From: Primulina eburnea
Lineage: Eukaryota; Streptophyta; Magnoliopsida; Lamiales; Gesneriaceae
NCBI RefSeq assembly: GCF_022965805.1
Contig: NC_133114.1
Span: 10,250,261 to 10,314,260, forward strand
DNA: 64,000 nucleotides
Reading direction: 5' to 3'
Part shown: positions 23,500-34,730 of the stretch, piece by piece
Numbering within the stretch: position 1 is the stretch's first letter
Layout of the letters: each line of letters opens with the position of its first letter
The notes under the pieces: generated by a model
What the model was told of the DNA's origin: nothing
Databases searched by the model: none
Seen by the model: only the letters and a program-made list of their open reading frames with translations
Program-made: the position numbers and the translations under genes

Positions 23500-25480
23500 T
23501 AGAGCCAACTACCCATATGATTTAATCCCATTGATTCGCGATGCTTGTCGAATAATGGTCCAGGTAAAGGCTTAGCTAGTGGATCAACAACATAATCTGC
23601 GGAGCCGACTTTGTCAATAGACACTACTCTTCATTCCACAATCTCTCCGAGGATGTGGTACTTTCTCAATACGAGTTTGGATTTCTGATGAGACCTTGGC
23701 TCCTTTGCTTGAGCTATAGCTCCCGTGTTGTCACACAACACCGGGATAGGAGCAATTCCATTAGGAATGACGTCCAACTCTTGGACGAAATTCCTTATCC
23801 AAACAGCCTCTCTTGCTGCATCTGATGCAGCAATGTATTTGGCCTCTGTGCTGGAATCCGTATTATTGTCTTGCTTGGAACTCTTCCAAGAGACAGCAGC
23901 ACCGTTGAGCATGAATACAAAACTAGAGGTTGACTTCGAGTTATCGATATCGCTTTGGAAGCTAGAGTCGGTATAGCCTTCCAATTTCAGTTCTCTACCC
24001 CCATAGACCAAGAACGACTTATTGGTCCTTCTCAACAACTTGAGGATGTCTTTCACAGCTTTCTAGTTGTGGAAGACCGGGGTTCGATTGATATCTTTTC
24101 ACTACACATAGTGAAAACGCCACGTCAGGACGTGTAGATATCATCCCATACATGATGTTACCAATTGCCGAAGCATACGGAATGCGTGTCATCGTCACTA
24201 TCTCTGCATCAGTCTGAGGAGACAGACTTGGATAGGGACACGCCATGACACATTGGTAGATGTCCTCTCAAGGACGCATCCATCGAGAACCGCTTCACGA
24301 TGGTATCATGTATGTGGACTGGGTGAGACCAAGCCATCTTTTCGATCTATCTCAATAGATTTGTATCCCAATACAAAAGATGCTTCACCCAAGTCCTTCA
24401 TCGAGAACTTACTCGCTAACCATATCTTTGTTGATTGCAACATTCCTACATCATTCCCAATGAGTAGAATGTTATCAACATATAACACCAGGAATGTCAC
24501 AACACTCCCACTGACCTTCTTATACACATAGGGTCCCTCATGATTCTTAGTAAATCAAACTATTTGATTGTACTGTCGAATCTGAGGTTCCAACTCCTTG
24601 ATGCCTGCTTTAGATCATAAATAGATCTCTGAAGTTTACATACCATATGCTCACTTCCGATAGATGTAAACCCTTCAGGTTGAGACATGTAAATCACTTT
24701 CTTAAAATCCCCATTAAGAAAGACTGTCTTAACATCCATCTGCCATATCTCATAGTCATACCATTCAGCTATGGCTAGCAAAATCCTTATGGACTTGAAC
24801 ATTACGACTGGGAAAAGGTTTCCTCAAAGTCAACTCCTTGTCTTTGAGTACATCCTTTTGCCACCAATCGCGCCTTGAAAGTCAATACCTTCCCATCCGC
24901 CCCAAGTCCCTATGGGAACAGTTCCCACAGGTGGATCCACAAGATCCTACACTTGGTTCGAATGCATGGAATTCATCTCAGATTCCATTGCTTCAAGCCA
25001 CTTGGATGAATCGGCATCCGATAACGCTTCCTTGAAGGTCCTTGGATCACATCCATGGTTAGGCTCATCATGGCCCTCTTCAAGAAGCTGACCATACCTC
25101 ATAGGTGGTCTCGAGAATCTCTCGGATCTTTTAGGAGCTTGTATCTCCTCTCTTGGCTCATCGGGTGTGGGTTCCATAATTGTGGGTTTCTCTCGAACCT
25201 CTTCGAGTTCTATCATCTCCCTTTTTCTATCCAATAGAAAATCCTTTTCCCAAAAAGGTTGCATTCCTAGAAACAAACACTTTTGTTTCTTGGGGATGAT
25301 AGAAATAATATCCAACTTAATTCCTTGGATATCCCACAAAGTAACATAAAATGGATCAACAATCCAATTTATCTCCCACTTACCTGCTTCACATAAGCAG
25401 GGCTCCCATATTCTAAGATAAGAATATTTGGGAGCTTTACCCATCCATATCTCATATGGTGTCTGCCTTTGAATGAACAT
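23500..25480 (-). pseudogene. Copia pol of element B: linker, RT and RNase H, broken, no integrase core
   Basis: On the minus strand: RQTPYEIWMGKAPKYSYLRIW (about 25470-25400) opens the segment after the deleted core. The linker with EVREKPTIMEPTPDEP follows. RT starts with EIWQMDVKTVFLNGD (about 24750), then LKQASRSWNLRFD, and the catalytic box as YVDN (24471-24482) where YVDD is expected. RNase H has [30 protein letters not shown] and VLCDNTGA (24056-23631), and the tail is GLKHMGSWL-like. There are fewer lesions than in A, but stops occur at about 24944 and elsewhere. Confidence 0.85.
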
Positions 25481-25489
25481 TTAAAGGAA

Positions 25490-25873
25490 TATCTTTCAAT
25501 TTTAAGTTATAGAGATTGTTTTCAAGTTCTCAAGTACCAATTAAACATTCATTCTTGTAAATGTTGCAAACACCTTTGCTAAATAAACAAGAATATCCAT
25601 TTTTATCACAATAGAAATGGAAACAATGTTTTACATCAAACAGGTACAAACAAAACATCTCTTAAAATTAACTTAAAAATCAATGTTCGACAACAAGTAA
25701 ACATTTCTTAAGGTCTTGGCAGCGACTCTTGCTCCATTGCCCATCCTCAAGAAGGTCACACCTTCCTTAAGCTTCCTACTTCTTCCCATCACCTGTAACC
25801 CATTACAGAGATGTGAGTCACAACCGGTATCTAATACCCAAGAAGTAGAGTTAATTGAAATGTTTACTTCAAT
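25490..25873 (-). pseudogene. Protease and GAG-pre-integrase remnant of element B
   Basis: In frame after the gag stop comes SWVLDTGCDSHLCNGLQVMG, a copia aspartic protease segment. Next is RMGNGARVAAKTLRNVYLL, then the degraded pre-integrase region near 25650-25500. The sequence passes at about 25462-25480 directly to the post-integrase linker. The junction is the same as in A. Confidence 0.75.
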
Positions 25874-26734
25874 TTAGAACATACCATTTCCAGAACTCTT
25901 CTGGGCCAGATACTCCTTGCAATTTCGCCTCCAATGTCCAGGCTTCTTGCAGGGATGACATACATCACCAGTCTTGTCAGCCTTAACTGGTCTGGCTGCC
26001 TCAACGGGATTCGGAGATTGCCTCATCAAGGGCACGTTCTTCTTGGGACGTTGGAAAGAACTCTTCTTTCCATTCCCATGTGGATCAATCTTCGTACCAG
26101 ATGAAGAACCCACATAAAGAACCAACTTCTCTTTCTTGATGGTGGATTCAAACGTAACAAGCATGTTTACCAACTCCTCAAGGGTCGGTTCCATTTTGTT
26201 CATGTTGAAGTTCACCACAAAAGGATCAAATGAGCTAGGCAGCGATAACAGCAATACGTCGGTGGTCAACTCCGAAGGCAAGATCATATCCATGCCAACG
26301 AGCTTGTCCACGAGCCCGATCACCTTTAGGCCATGCTCATGGACCGAGGCCCCATCTCGCATGCGCAAAGTGATCAGCTCCTTGACGGTAGCATGCCTAA
26401 GAGGACGCGTTTGCTCTCCAAAGTGCTCTTTGAGATGCAAATGAATGTCAGCAGCACTCTTTGCACCCTCAAAACGCCTCTGCAGCTCATCATTCATAGA
26501 AGTCAGCATATAACACCTGGCTATCAAGTCATGGTCGCACCATTCCTTGTAAGCCTGCAATTCCTCAGGATTGCAGTGAGTCGGAGCCTCAACAGGGGGC
26601 GACTTAGTCAGTGTATATGCTATCTTTTCCGAATTCAAGACGATTTTTAGGTTTCTTAGCCAAGTGAGGTAATTAGGTCCAGTTAATATGTTTTTGTCGA
26701 GTATTACGGATATTGGATTGCGAATCGATGACAT
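25874..26734 (-). CDS. Copia Gag of element B (open frame, ends at a premature stop after the knuckle)
   Basis: The ATG at 26734 gives MSSIRNPISVILDKNILTG. The UBN2 N-terminus has NYLTWLRNLKIVLNS (residues about 22-36). The capsid continues through LPSSFDPFVVNFNMNK (about 165-180). A basic region is followed by a CCHC knuckle, CHPCKKPGHWRRNC (about 258-271). The frame stops in GMF-TAA, where A reads TAC (Y). Beyond the stop, protease text (SWVLDTGCDSHLCN, DTG present) runs on in frame to about 25690. Gag is the one gene of B that still looks translatable and could form particles or package RNA. Confidence 0.85.
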   Translation of the reverse strand: MSSIRNPISVILDKNILTGPNYLTWLRNLKIVLNSEKIAYTLTKSPPVEAPTHCNPEELQAYKEWCDHDLIARCYMLTSMNDELQRRFEGAKSAADIHLHLKEHFGEQTRPLRHATVKELITLRMRDGASVHEHGLKVIGLVDKLVGMDMILPSELTTDVLLLSLPSSFDPFVVNFNMNKMEPTLEELVNMLVTFESTIKKEKLVLYVGSSSGTKIDPHGNGKKSSFQRPKKNVPLMRQSPNPVEAARPVKADKTGDVCHPCKKPGHWRRNCKEYLAQKSSGNGMF

Positions 26735-28438
26735 CGTCAATTTGTACTGAAAAGTAAAAACAGATAAATGTTGATGACTATTTTAAATATTTAGTAAGAT
26801 ATGAAGTTTGGACTTTACTTCATAAATATTTGCTCCCACTGTTTTGACATCTTTCACTACCCTCTAGTGAAAACGGGAAACTCCTTTCCTCAGTAGGTAC
26901 GTAAGGTCCAATTAGCGAATTGTGATCCCGAATAATATCAGCCAATCATAATTCCTAAAAGGTAGTTTCCAATTGCATCACAATACAACCCTCTACGTAA
27001 ACTTTTGTCTCACGTTTGATTAGGACCCAAAATTGACGTCGGTCATCTTCACGTCTCATGCTTAAAATTTGCACCCCATCTTCCCTCAACAATACAATCA
27101 ACCACCATCCATGTGGTGTACACAGCTATCAACTTTTGGTGGCTCCCAACGTTGGTTATCACACCTTTCAGGAAGCAAGAATATAAACAAATTTTAAGTC
27201 CCCTTTCCTTGTTAATTTGAATCTTATCCAAAATGAGGGTTTTTAATTTTGAAAGGTCTCATCATTAATTTTATTTTAAAAGCTCGCCATGTTTGATCGT
27301 ATGTTTGCCGGATTCATGCAACTTTGTTATTATCATAATAATAACGCACATACTCATTATTTATAACATATCATGCATATGTTATAAATAGAAAACAAAC
27401 AAGGATGATCAATCGCCCCAATACTAACGGTCCGTGTGAGCTAAACACGGACCTAGGTCCAATCCTAGGGTAAATGCACGGGATGCAAATGCAACATTTA
27501 CATAAGCTTCCAATATTTACATGTCTTCGATCTTCATAATCATCATGGCCACCATCTTCCAATCTTGATCATCCACTATACTAATATTTACAAATAAATA
27601 TCCATGGCAAATAGGGATACATCTCATGGGGTGGGAACGGGCCATAAACCAAGCCCACTTGATAAATTGATAATTATTACAATCATTCAACACAAAATAT
27701 CCTAGCATACACCTAGCAAATTGGGCTTGGGCTTTTGATCATCCTTCATGCATAATATCACATATCATACACCATCAATTAATTATCACAATAATTAATT
27801 GATCCAATATTATATATCTTGATCCAATCACTAACCGCCACGATTATAAACTAAATTAACAAAGTATACAAACACCTTTGTCTACTTTCAAATTAATTTA
27901 TTTATAACCGAATTTCTTGTAAATCACAATTTACTATAAATAATCAAAGTCCAACTTAAATTATTTATTTCATGAGAAAATATTTGCAACTTTTGTAATT
28001 TTAAACTTAAGGGTCCAAAAAATTATTTTTCACCAAAAACATTTTCGGCCCATTTAAAATTCACAAACATGTTAGGCATCCAATGGCCCAACAACTCAAG
28101 GCCCATGACACTTTGATAATCCAAAACACTTTTGGAAACCCTAGTCGTCATCGCCGTCGCCGGAGCTCCGTCGCCGGATTCCGGCCAACAACAAAAAAAT
28201 TTTTTTTTTTTTTATTATTAAAAATGATGGGGCTGTTCGGGCAGCCCCTCGGGCTGCCCTAGCTGCCCGAAACGGGCAGCCCCTCGGGCAGCCCGAGCTG
28301 CCCGACACGGGCAGTAACTTGCTGCCCGAATTTTTCCCCATAAACGGCCCTCGATTTGTTGCAAAAACACACTCATGCGGTTAGAAATCGATCTCAACAT
28401 AATATATATTGTATTTGCTACACAAAAACGTAACCATA
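26735..28438 (-). other. Untranslated leader of element B with GC-rich palindromic block
   Basis: 1.7 kb, homologous to the A leader. At 28215-28330, GGGCAGC/GCTGCCC words are repeated about ten times in both orientations, including cagcccctcgggctgccc, which can fold back on itself. Short open frames here are products of the GC bias. Confidence 0.65.
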
Positions 28439-28450
28439 GCTCGGATACCA
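28439..28450 (-). other. Primer binding site of element B
   Basis: Minus strand TGGTATCCGAGC, two bases from the 5' LTR, the same one-mismatch variant as in A. Confidence 0.88.
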
Positions 28451-28452
28451 CT

Positions 28453-30610
28453 TGAAAGCGGATCGGTTACGGTGGCCGGAAGCGCAACGGAAGTTTAAAA
28501 ATCAAGTTTATAATCAAAAATTTCGGCCACCCCTATCTTTTGTGCAACAAATACAATAAAACACAAAAATGACATTCATAGTGTGTTTAGAAAATATACC
28601 TATCAATCTTTAAAAGATTGATTGTGGCTCCAACTTTGTTGTCAAACAACAAAGCTCTTCAAGGCATGAAGATCTACAAGCTCCTCCTCCAAGTCCTTGA
28701 ATCTTTCCTTCAAATTAGGCCCACCACCAACTAGGTAGATCCCCTCATATTTTGCACTAGAAAAATATGAGGATTTTTCAAAGAGAAGTGTGTTTGATCT
28801 CCAACAAATTGAAGAACAAAAATGAGAAAAATGGAGGAGAGAAATGCAAGAGAGAATTCGGCCATATGCATGAGGGAGAGAAGGAGAATGAGTTAATTGC
28901 ATGTCTTGGTTGTGAGAAAAGCAAAAAGCAAAAGGTGCATGCCTTGCATTATTTTAATAAAAAGTAATCTCCAACCCTTCACCTCCCATGCATGCATATA
29001 ATATAGTTTTTAATCAAATTAAAAACTTTGGACTAAATTTAATTATCTCAAACACATTTGAGACTAATTAAACATTACTTGAATTTACCCAAGTCCCACT
29101 AGTTAAATAATTATTTTAATTGAGATCTACAAGACTCAATATAATTTAATTAATTCAACACTTGAATTAATTTAATTATTTGGACTCTACTAGGTCCACT
29201 AGTGTTTAATTAATTCAACACTTGAATTAATTTATTTAGTCCATAATAATGTTTATGAAAATCACAATTTTCAATTACATTATTCACTTGGCCAAATTTT
29301 AATTTAGGAACACTTCCATAAATCAAAATTTACATTTCTCTCATAGAAGTCATACTTCTATTTTTCTTTACACTTATAAACTCATTTATAAGTTGTTCAA
29401 CACATTGAACTATTTTCTCCTTTATAGAAGTCGTACTTCTAATTTTCCTTACGCTTATAAACTCCTTTATAAGCCGTTCAACACATTGAACTATTTTACT
29501 TCTCAACGGGATCTAGAAAGCTAGCACTTGTGTGGCCCTCAATGGTTCATTGATACGGCTAGCCGTGGGTTCACATCTCTATGTGATTCGGACTAAACAT
29601 GTCCTTATGCGAGCATACCCCAATTGCTCCATTCTTACTTATCAACACCTTGATAACAAGAACGTCAGAACTCAAGTCTGATAGTACCCAACCAATCATG
29701 TTAAACGCCTAGCAGCATCGCTTACATGATTCCCTAGGTATCAAATGATAGTGCCTGCAAGAACCATTCAATTATGGTTAGCGTACAGTACGGTCCCTTC
29801 AACTCATATATCCCGACCGATTCGACAACTATTGGTTTATCGAGAGTTGTCAATGAATCGATACTATGTGTCATGTTGTAGTTGCATCAATGGTGTAATC
29901 TATGAAACCCCTTTCATAATTACAACCATACTCTGGCCAGAGATTTCAACCTACATACACATGATAACACATAGGATATCCATACCCGAAGGTAAGCGGT
30001 GAATCCCCGACTACAATGCATCGACTCCTATGTGTTTCGACAGAACACCCAACCTTGCCACCTGATGACCCCATGAGAGTCGGTAAACAAGTCAAAGTGT
30101 AATTCTAGCACATAGAGTCTCAATGTTGTCCCGGGTCATAAGGACTAATTCTGTACAACCATAAACCAGGACTTTTCCACTCGATAAGTGAGAACCACTT
30201 GGAAAGTCCTTTTATGGAGGGTTGTTCAGTGCACTCTACAAGGAGCACCTATCTGCATGTTCGGACATCACAATGTCCCCTACCAATGAAACATGGTACT
30301 CACATCGCAGATACTAGTCTCTAACTCGAGCGGCCTATATCCTTCTTAGTGGCGGCTGAATCGACTAGGAACCGTTTAGAATATACAGTATTACAAATAT
30401 GAGTTTCATGATACTCATCATATGAGCATCTCATATTCTTTCTACTATTTGTATATTCAAGGGCTTTATCTATGCAACTAGCATGGGTATACAGATAAAG
30501 ATTTGCCAAAATAATAATTTCAAATATTATTAAAATAAAGATTGCTTATACATAGAGTTTCATTGTGAACACTCGGCCAACACTTGGCTCGACGGGCACC
30601 TACTCTAACA
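28453..30610 (-). repeat. 5' LTR of element B
   Basis: 2158 bp with the same termini and nearly the same sequence as 21327-23484. Confidence 0.97.
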
Positions 30611-30615
30611 GTTGG

Positions 30616-30787
30616 AGCCATCATCAACCTCAAGAGGTTGATAGGTAACGATTTTCTTACACCCTATGTATGATATAGTTGTGTTTTTGTATTTGCTACA
30701 TGAAATGTGTGGTGGCCGAATTTTATGCCAAAAATCGAAATATTTTCTTCAGTTGCGCTTCCGGTCACCGTAACCGATCCCCTTTCA
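30616..30787 (+). repeat. 3' LTR of element A, last 172 bp
   Basis: Continues the LTR cut at 21326: it matches the last 172 bp of the 5' LTR of A (agccatcatcaacctcaaga onward) and ends GATCCCCTTTCA. Confidence 0.93.
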
Positions 30788-31590
30788 ATGGCGTGCTTCA
30801 ACTGTGGAAAGATTTATCACTTTATTGCTGATTGTCCAAAGCCCAAGAAAGATTACCAGAAGAAGAAGGAATACAAAAGGAATGACAAGAAGTTCAGAAG
30901 AGACCGCAAAGCGATAATTGCTTAGGAAAGCAAGTCTAAATGGGCGGATTCTAGTTCTGAGTCCTCTGACTCAGAAAGTCATTCTAGTGAAAGTGATGCA
31001 GAAGAGATCAAATGTCTTATGGCGGATTTTGAACCAACCTCGACATCTGGAGAGGTACTTGACTTTGACTTTGACGAATTTACACGAACTGATTTGATTA
31101 AAGCCAGTGCATGACATGGTGGAAGAGTACTCAAGACTTTCTCAGTCATTTGAGGAAGTTAAGACTGAAAATCAAAACTTAAAAAATCAAGTCAGTAAGT
31201 TCACTTGTTTGCAAGAGAATAGCTGCAATGATTTAACAGTTTAGATGAGTAAGTTGAGAACTGAGAATGAAAGAGTAAATGCATATTACCAGACAATTAT
31301 ATATGAAAATCAGAAGCTGACTGTTCTCGTAAATGCATGGAACAAGTCTTGTGTTTCTTTAGAGAAGATGCAAGAGTTGCAGAAGCAACCCGGTGATAGA
31401 AGTGGTCTCGGATTCAGCAATAATGAAAGCACTTCTGAAACCAGTACTAAGCTAGAACTGGATAAAGGCAAAGGAAAATTCATTAATTTTGTTATATCCA
31501 ATGTGATATATGAACCCGAAGTACCAACTGTTCGAGTTGAAAGGAATGTAAATCTGGTGGCTACCTTGCTTGACGCTTTAATCGTCTTGG
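30788..31590 (+). pseudogene. SIRE-like copia gag of element E, 3' portion
   Basis: Resumes with the CCHC knuckle CFNCGKIYHFIADC, followed by a lysine-rich stretch. After a TAG at 30923-30925 the frame continues as SKSKWADSSSESSDSESH and EEIKCLMADFEP, the acidic serine-rich part typical of SIRE-like Gag. A frameshift near 31110 leads to a coiled-coil-like region (31245-31590: YYQTIIYENQKLTVLVNAW, KSCVSLEKMQELQKQ). Removing A and one duplication copy would put both halves of gag in the same frame. The similarity ends near 31590. Confidence 0.78.
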
Positions 31591-31794
31591 CTATGGAGGA
31601 GCGAGGAAGACACAATTCATCTCTTCAAAATCCGGTGGATTGTCCACATCTACTGCATTACCCGGCTCCCAAGCGGCGATGACTTCAATAAAAATTAGGT
31701 CATTTGCGACCGCAAACAACTGAAGAGAATCATCAGTAAGAGGTTCTGGAGGTGCTGTTTCCACAAAAGGTGTAACACCTATGCTTGCAGCCAT
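31591..31794 (-). CDS. Unrecognised small open frame, 67 aa
   Basis: Minus-strand ATG at 31794 opens a 67-codon frame (starting MAASIGVTPFVETAPPEPL, ending with NPPDFEEMNCVFLAPP). Composition is acidic and protein-like with no low-complexity bias. It overlaps the point where the E gag similarity ends. I do not recognise a family. It could be a captured exon, a 5' piece of a retrotransposon accessory frame, or chance. No introns, downstream exons or poly(A) signals are evident. Confidence 0.25.
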   Translation of the reverse strand: MAASIGVTPFVETAPPEPLTDDSLQLFAVANDLIFIEVIAAWEPGNAVDVDNPPDFEEMNCVFLAPP

Positions 31795-32970
31795 TTAGCT
31801 TCGACTATCGAAAAGGTCATTGTCAGTTCTAGCTATCTATTAAATATAAACAAGAATTACATATGAAAATCTATGCACAATGAAAATCGCAAACAAAATA
31901 CGGTGTGGAGAACATAGAAAATGTGAGAGGTAAATAAAAAAACAATGAGGAGTGATGAATTGTGTATTGATAGTAATAACATAAATATTTTTTCTCCCAA
32001 CGGTAACAAAATTCACACAGATACAACCCTTCATCTCCTAATATGCAGGATATACCAATGGTACCTATGAGTTAACAACTAATTTTTTAAGTTTTTAAGA
32101 AAATAATGACACAATTAAGGAAATAATCCAGTGTAATTTATTTCCAAAATAATCTCCAGATTTAAAAATCCATGTCGGCTTAACTCCACTAAATCACCAG
32201 ACATCATAAAGACTAGATTTTTAGCAAATAGAGTTTTCACCAAATTTAGTCTGTCAAACTTTTATTACCTCCTAAGAAAAAAATATTCATAAACCGATGT
32301 ATATGCATGACTTAATTATGCCTAAAAATTGCATGAAACATATTAGAAACATCGTTAGATGCGTGTGATGTTTTTACAAATGAGATGCTTTTCATTGATG
32401 TTGGCAACATCTCACAACACTTCTAATTTCAAAAAGAATTTTGATTTTACTGCACATACAGAGTATATATACACTAGAAGAATGGTCTTCTTTGGATTCT
32501 TCTGGGTAGCTTTTTTTGTTTTCTTTTGTTATGATTTCTGTTTTGATTCAGAAGAAGTTGCTCTCACACTTAAAGAATAGTCTTCATTGAACTCTCTTAA
32601 GTAACGTTTTTCGTTCTTTTTCTTCTGATACAGAACAAAATCCTTTTTTAAATTATTTGTCCATTCTTCTCAAGTCACTTTTCACATGAGAAAATATCAT
32701 GGAGAACACGAACATCCCTCAACTAATTTGTGACCTAGTCAGAGCATATTTCATAGACAAATGTGTTGATTGAAATAAAACTGAGAAATTAAAAGTACAT
32801 CAGGAAATTAGTTAGCACAGTGTAAACATCACATAGGACAATGAACGAAAAATGCAAAATACCAAATGTCCTAAAAATGTACATGCATGTTATGTGTTTC
32901 CAAGATGTTGCAACATCCAAGACAACATCTGTGAGTGATCAGAGTTTACATATGCTGATAGATTTTCTAA
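31795..32970. other. AT-rich stretch without recognisable genes
   Basis: About 1.2 kb. It lies on the 3' side of the minus-strand RNase H fragment, so some of it may be the 3' end of that decayed copia. No LTR terminus or duplication could be fixed. Short frames at 32359-32580 and 32841-33023 show no motif. Confidence 0.35.
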
Positions 32971-32974
32971 GACT

Positions 32975-33410
32975 GAAAAATCTATCGAAATCTAATGTTT
33001 TTGCGAATATGTCTGAGAATTGATTATTAGTCCCAAAAATTCCATGTGGATCAAAACTTTCTCCACTAAATCTCCAATAAAAGAATGTCTAATGTCAATA
33101 TGTTTTATTCGAGAGTGTTGTACTTGATTTTTTGAAATGTTAATCGCGCCTGAATTGTCACACTACACAATGGAAGTCTCATTCTTAAGGTAACAGTCTT
33201 CTACCATTTGATTTATTCATAGAAGTTGAGAGCAACAACTCCCAACAGCTACATATTCAGATTCAGTAGTCGAGAGTGACACACAATTTTGTTTTCTATT
33301 ATACCATGAAACTAAATTATTTTCTAGGTAGAAGCACCATGTTGTAATGCTCTTTAATTCTATTATTCAAATCCCTAGCCCAATTTTCATCACTAAACCA
33401 AAATAAGTTG
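32975..33410 (-). pseudogene. Copia RNase H fragment, minus strand
   Basis: The minus strand reads with a few stops as ENNLVSWYNRKQNCVSLST, TESEYVAVGSCCSQLL, CDNSGAINISKNQVQHS, RIKHIDIRHSFI. These are the standard copia RNase H blocks in order. It differs from the A/B, I and M fragments, so it is a separate old element. Confidence 0.75.
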
Positions 33411-33429
33411 GTGTTAGTTTCCTTTGTGG

Positions 33430-33735
33430 ATCAATCAGCTCTTGTCATGATTATCAATTTCTTCCACTACACCTGCGCTTCTATTATGCGATAATCAATC
33501 TGTCTTACACATAGCGTCCAATCTGATGTTCCACGAAAGAACTAAACACATCGAAATTGATTACCACTTCATCCGCGACAAAATCTCTTATAGGTCCATC
33601 AAACTCATGCCCATTCGCACTCTAATCCAATTATCAGATGTGTTACCAAAGAATTACCAAAGGCGATCCTTCTCCCTCTACTATCTAGAGGGATGCAACA
33701 CAATGTGGCTTGTATGTAGCATAAGCCTATAGATT
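33430..33735 (+). pseudogene. Copia RNase H C-terminal fragment, plus strand (element M)
   Basis: Plus-strand reading gives [16 protein letters not shown] followed by [20 protein letters not shown], the RNase H C-terminal motif, then a degraded TQLADVLPK-like tail. It lies head-to-head with the minus-strand RNase H fragment to its left. Confidence 0.75.
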
Positions 33736-34310
33736 ACTAATTGAATACTGATCAAACAATTAATTGTTCTTTTTTTTATGCATTATTATTGTGGGGACCC
33801 GGACGCTAATCAAGTTCTTAATCATCATTGGGACTAATTAATCAATTATAAAACAGGGTCTAAAAAAATTTTCTTTTAAAATTGCGGAACGTAGTGAAAT
33901 AAAACATATATACATCTCTGTATGTAAAATATAAATCCTGTATTACAAAAAATTTATTCAAACTAGAGTTCAACATCTAATATCAAGTGTTCAAACCCTA
34001 TCTCAGATCAAAGTCCGAAGTCTCCACTCTAACTCGATTTCTCCTCATCTTCTCGACCCTGAACCTGTCCCACCTGTTGTCAAGTACACATACAGACAAG
34101 ACAACAGCCGGATAAACCGGTGAGAATAACTCCCAGTATAAATCAATGAAACATGCAATCATATAAACAAATATAAAGCATGTAATCAGGTATCAAAAAT
34201 ATGTAACAAATCTGAAACATAATCAATAACACACTGTCAACAATACTCGTAGCTACTAAATTCAGACTAGACTCAATCCTAGTCTAGGGATCCCGGTTCC
34301 AGAAGTTGGC

Positions 34311-34730
34311 ATGTATATATCGATTAACAGTAATAGAAAAGACTCCAGTTCTATCCACGTCGATATAGTATCGATTAACAGTAATAGAAAAGACTCCAAT
34401 TCTATCCACACCGATACAGTATCGATTAACAGTAATAGACGAAGCCCTGATTCTATCCACATTGATATATTATCGATTAACAGTAATAGAGCAAGCCCTG
34501 ATTCTATTCACATTGATATGATATCGATTACCAGTAATAGAACAAAGTCCGATTCCATCCACATCGATATAACATCGATTAACAGTAATAGAAGGAACGA
34601 TGAATCTATCCACATCGATATAATATCAATCAACAGTAATAGAATAAGCTATACATCTATCCACATCGATATAATATCAACCAACAGTAATAGAAGAAGC
34701 TATCAATCTATCCACATCGATAACCAACAT
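34311..34730. repeat. 51-bp tandem repeat (about 8 units) in the F 3' LTR
   Basis: Units of 51 bp begin with atcgattaacagtaatag and end with tctatccacatcgatata. Because 51 is a multiple of three, one plus-strand frame stays open for 176 codons with a 17-residue periodicity (INSNR...SIHIDI). The plus strand is antisense to the element and the frame lies inside an LTR, so I treat it as a minisatellite and not as a gene. Confidence 0.85.

Larger units (their letters stand above)
21327..30610 (-). mobile_element. Element B: young integrase-deleted copia, inserted in the 3' LTR of A in opposite orientation
   Basis: Two LTRs of identical length (2158 bp) at 21327-23484 and 28453-30610. By eye I found only four mismatches between them. 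PBS at 28439-28450 and PPT at 23485-23499 fix the orientation as minus. The duplication GTTGG (21322-21326 and 30611-30615) is perfect, and removing B plus one copy restores the LTR of A. Total 9284 bp. It is the same family as A, with the same integrase deletion. About 0.2% LTR divergence implies a recent insertion. Confidence 0.97.
12657..30787 (+). mobile_element. Element A: integrase-deleted copia, nested in the gag of E and itself split by B
   Basis: 5' LTR 12657-14311, PBS, 1.8-kb leader, gag, fragmentary pol, PPT, then a 3' LTR in two parts (19355-21326 and 30616-30787) because B inserted at 21327. Flanks are AAGGC (12652-12656) and ATGGC (30788-30792), a 5-bp duplication with one mismatch. 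Without B the element is about 8.8 kb. The two LTRs differ at about a dozen sites seen by eye plus one 490-bp deletion, so A is older than B. The internal region lacks the integrase core. Confidence 0.9.
10621..31600 (+). mobile_element. Element E: old SIRE-like copia, 5' part, split by A
   Basis: 5' LTR (start approximate) to 11654, PBS 11657-11668, and gag in two pieces (11704-12656 and 30788-about 31590) separated by element A. Downstream of gag the element is lost: no protease, integrase or RT of E is present, and the sequence changes near 31590. Several stops and frameshifts make it the oldest layer of this nest. Confidence 0.7.
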
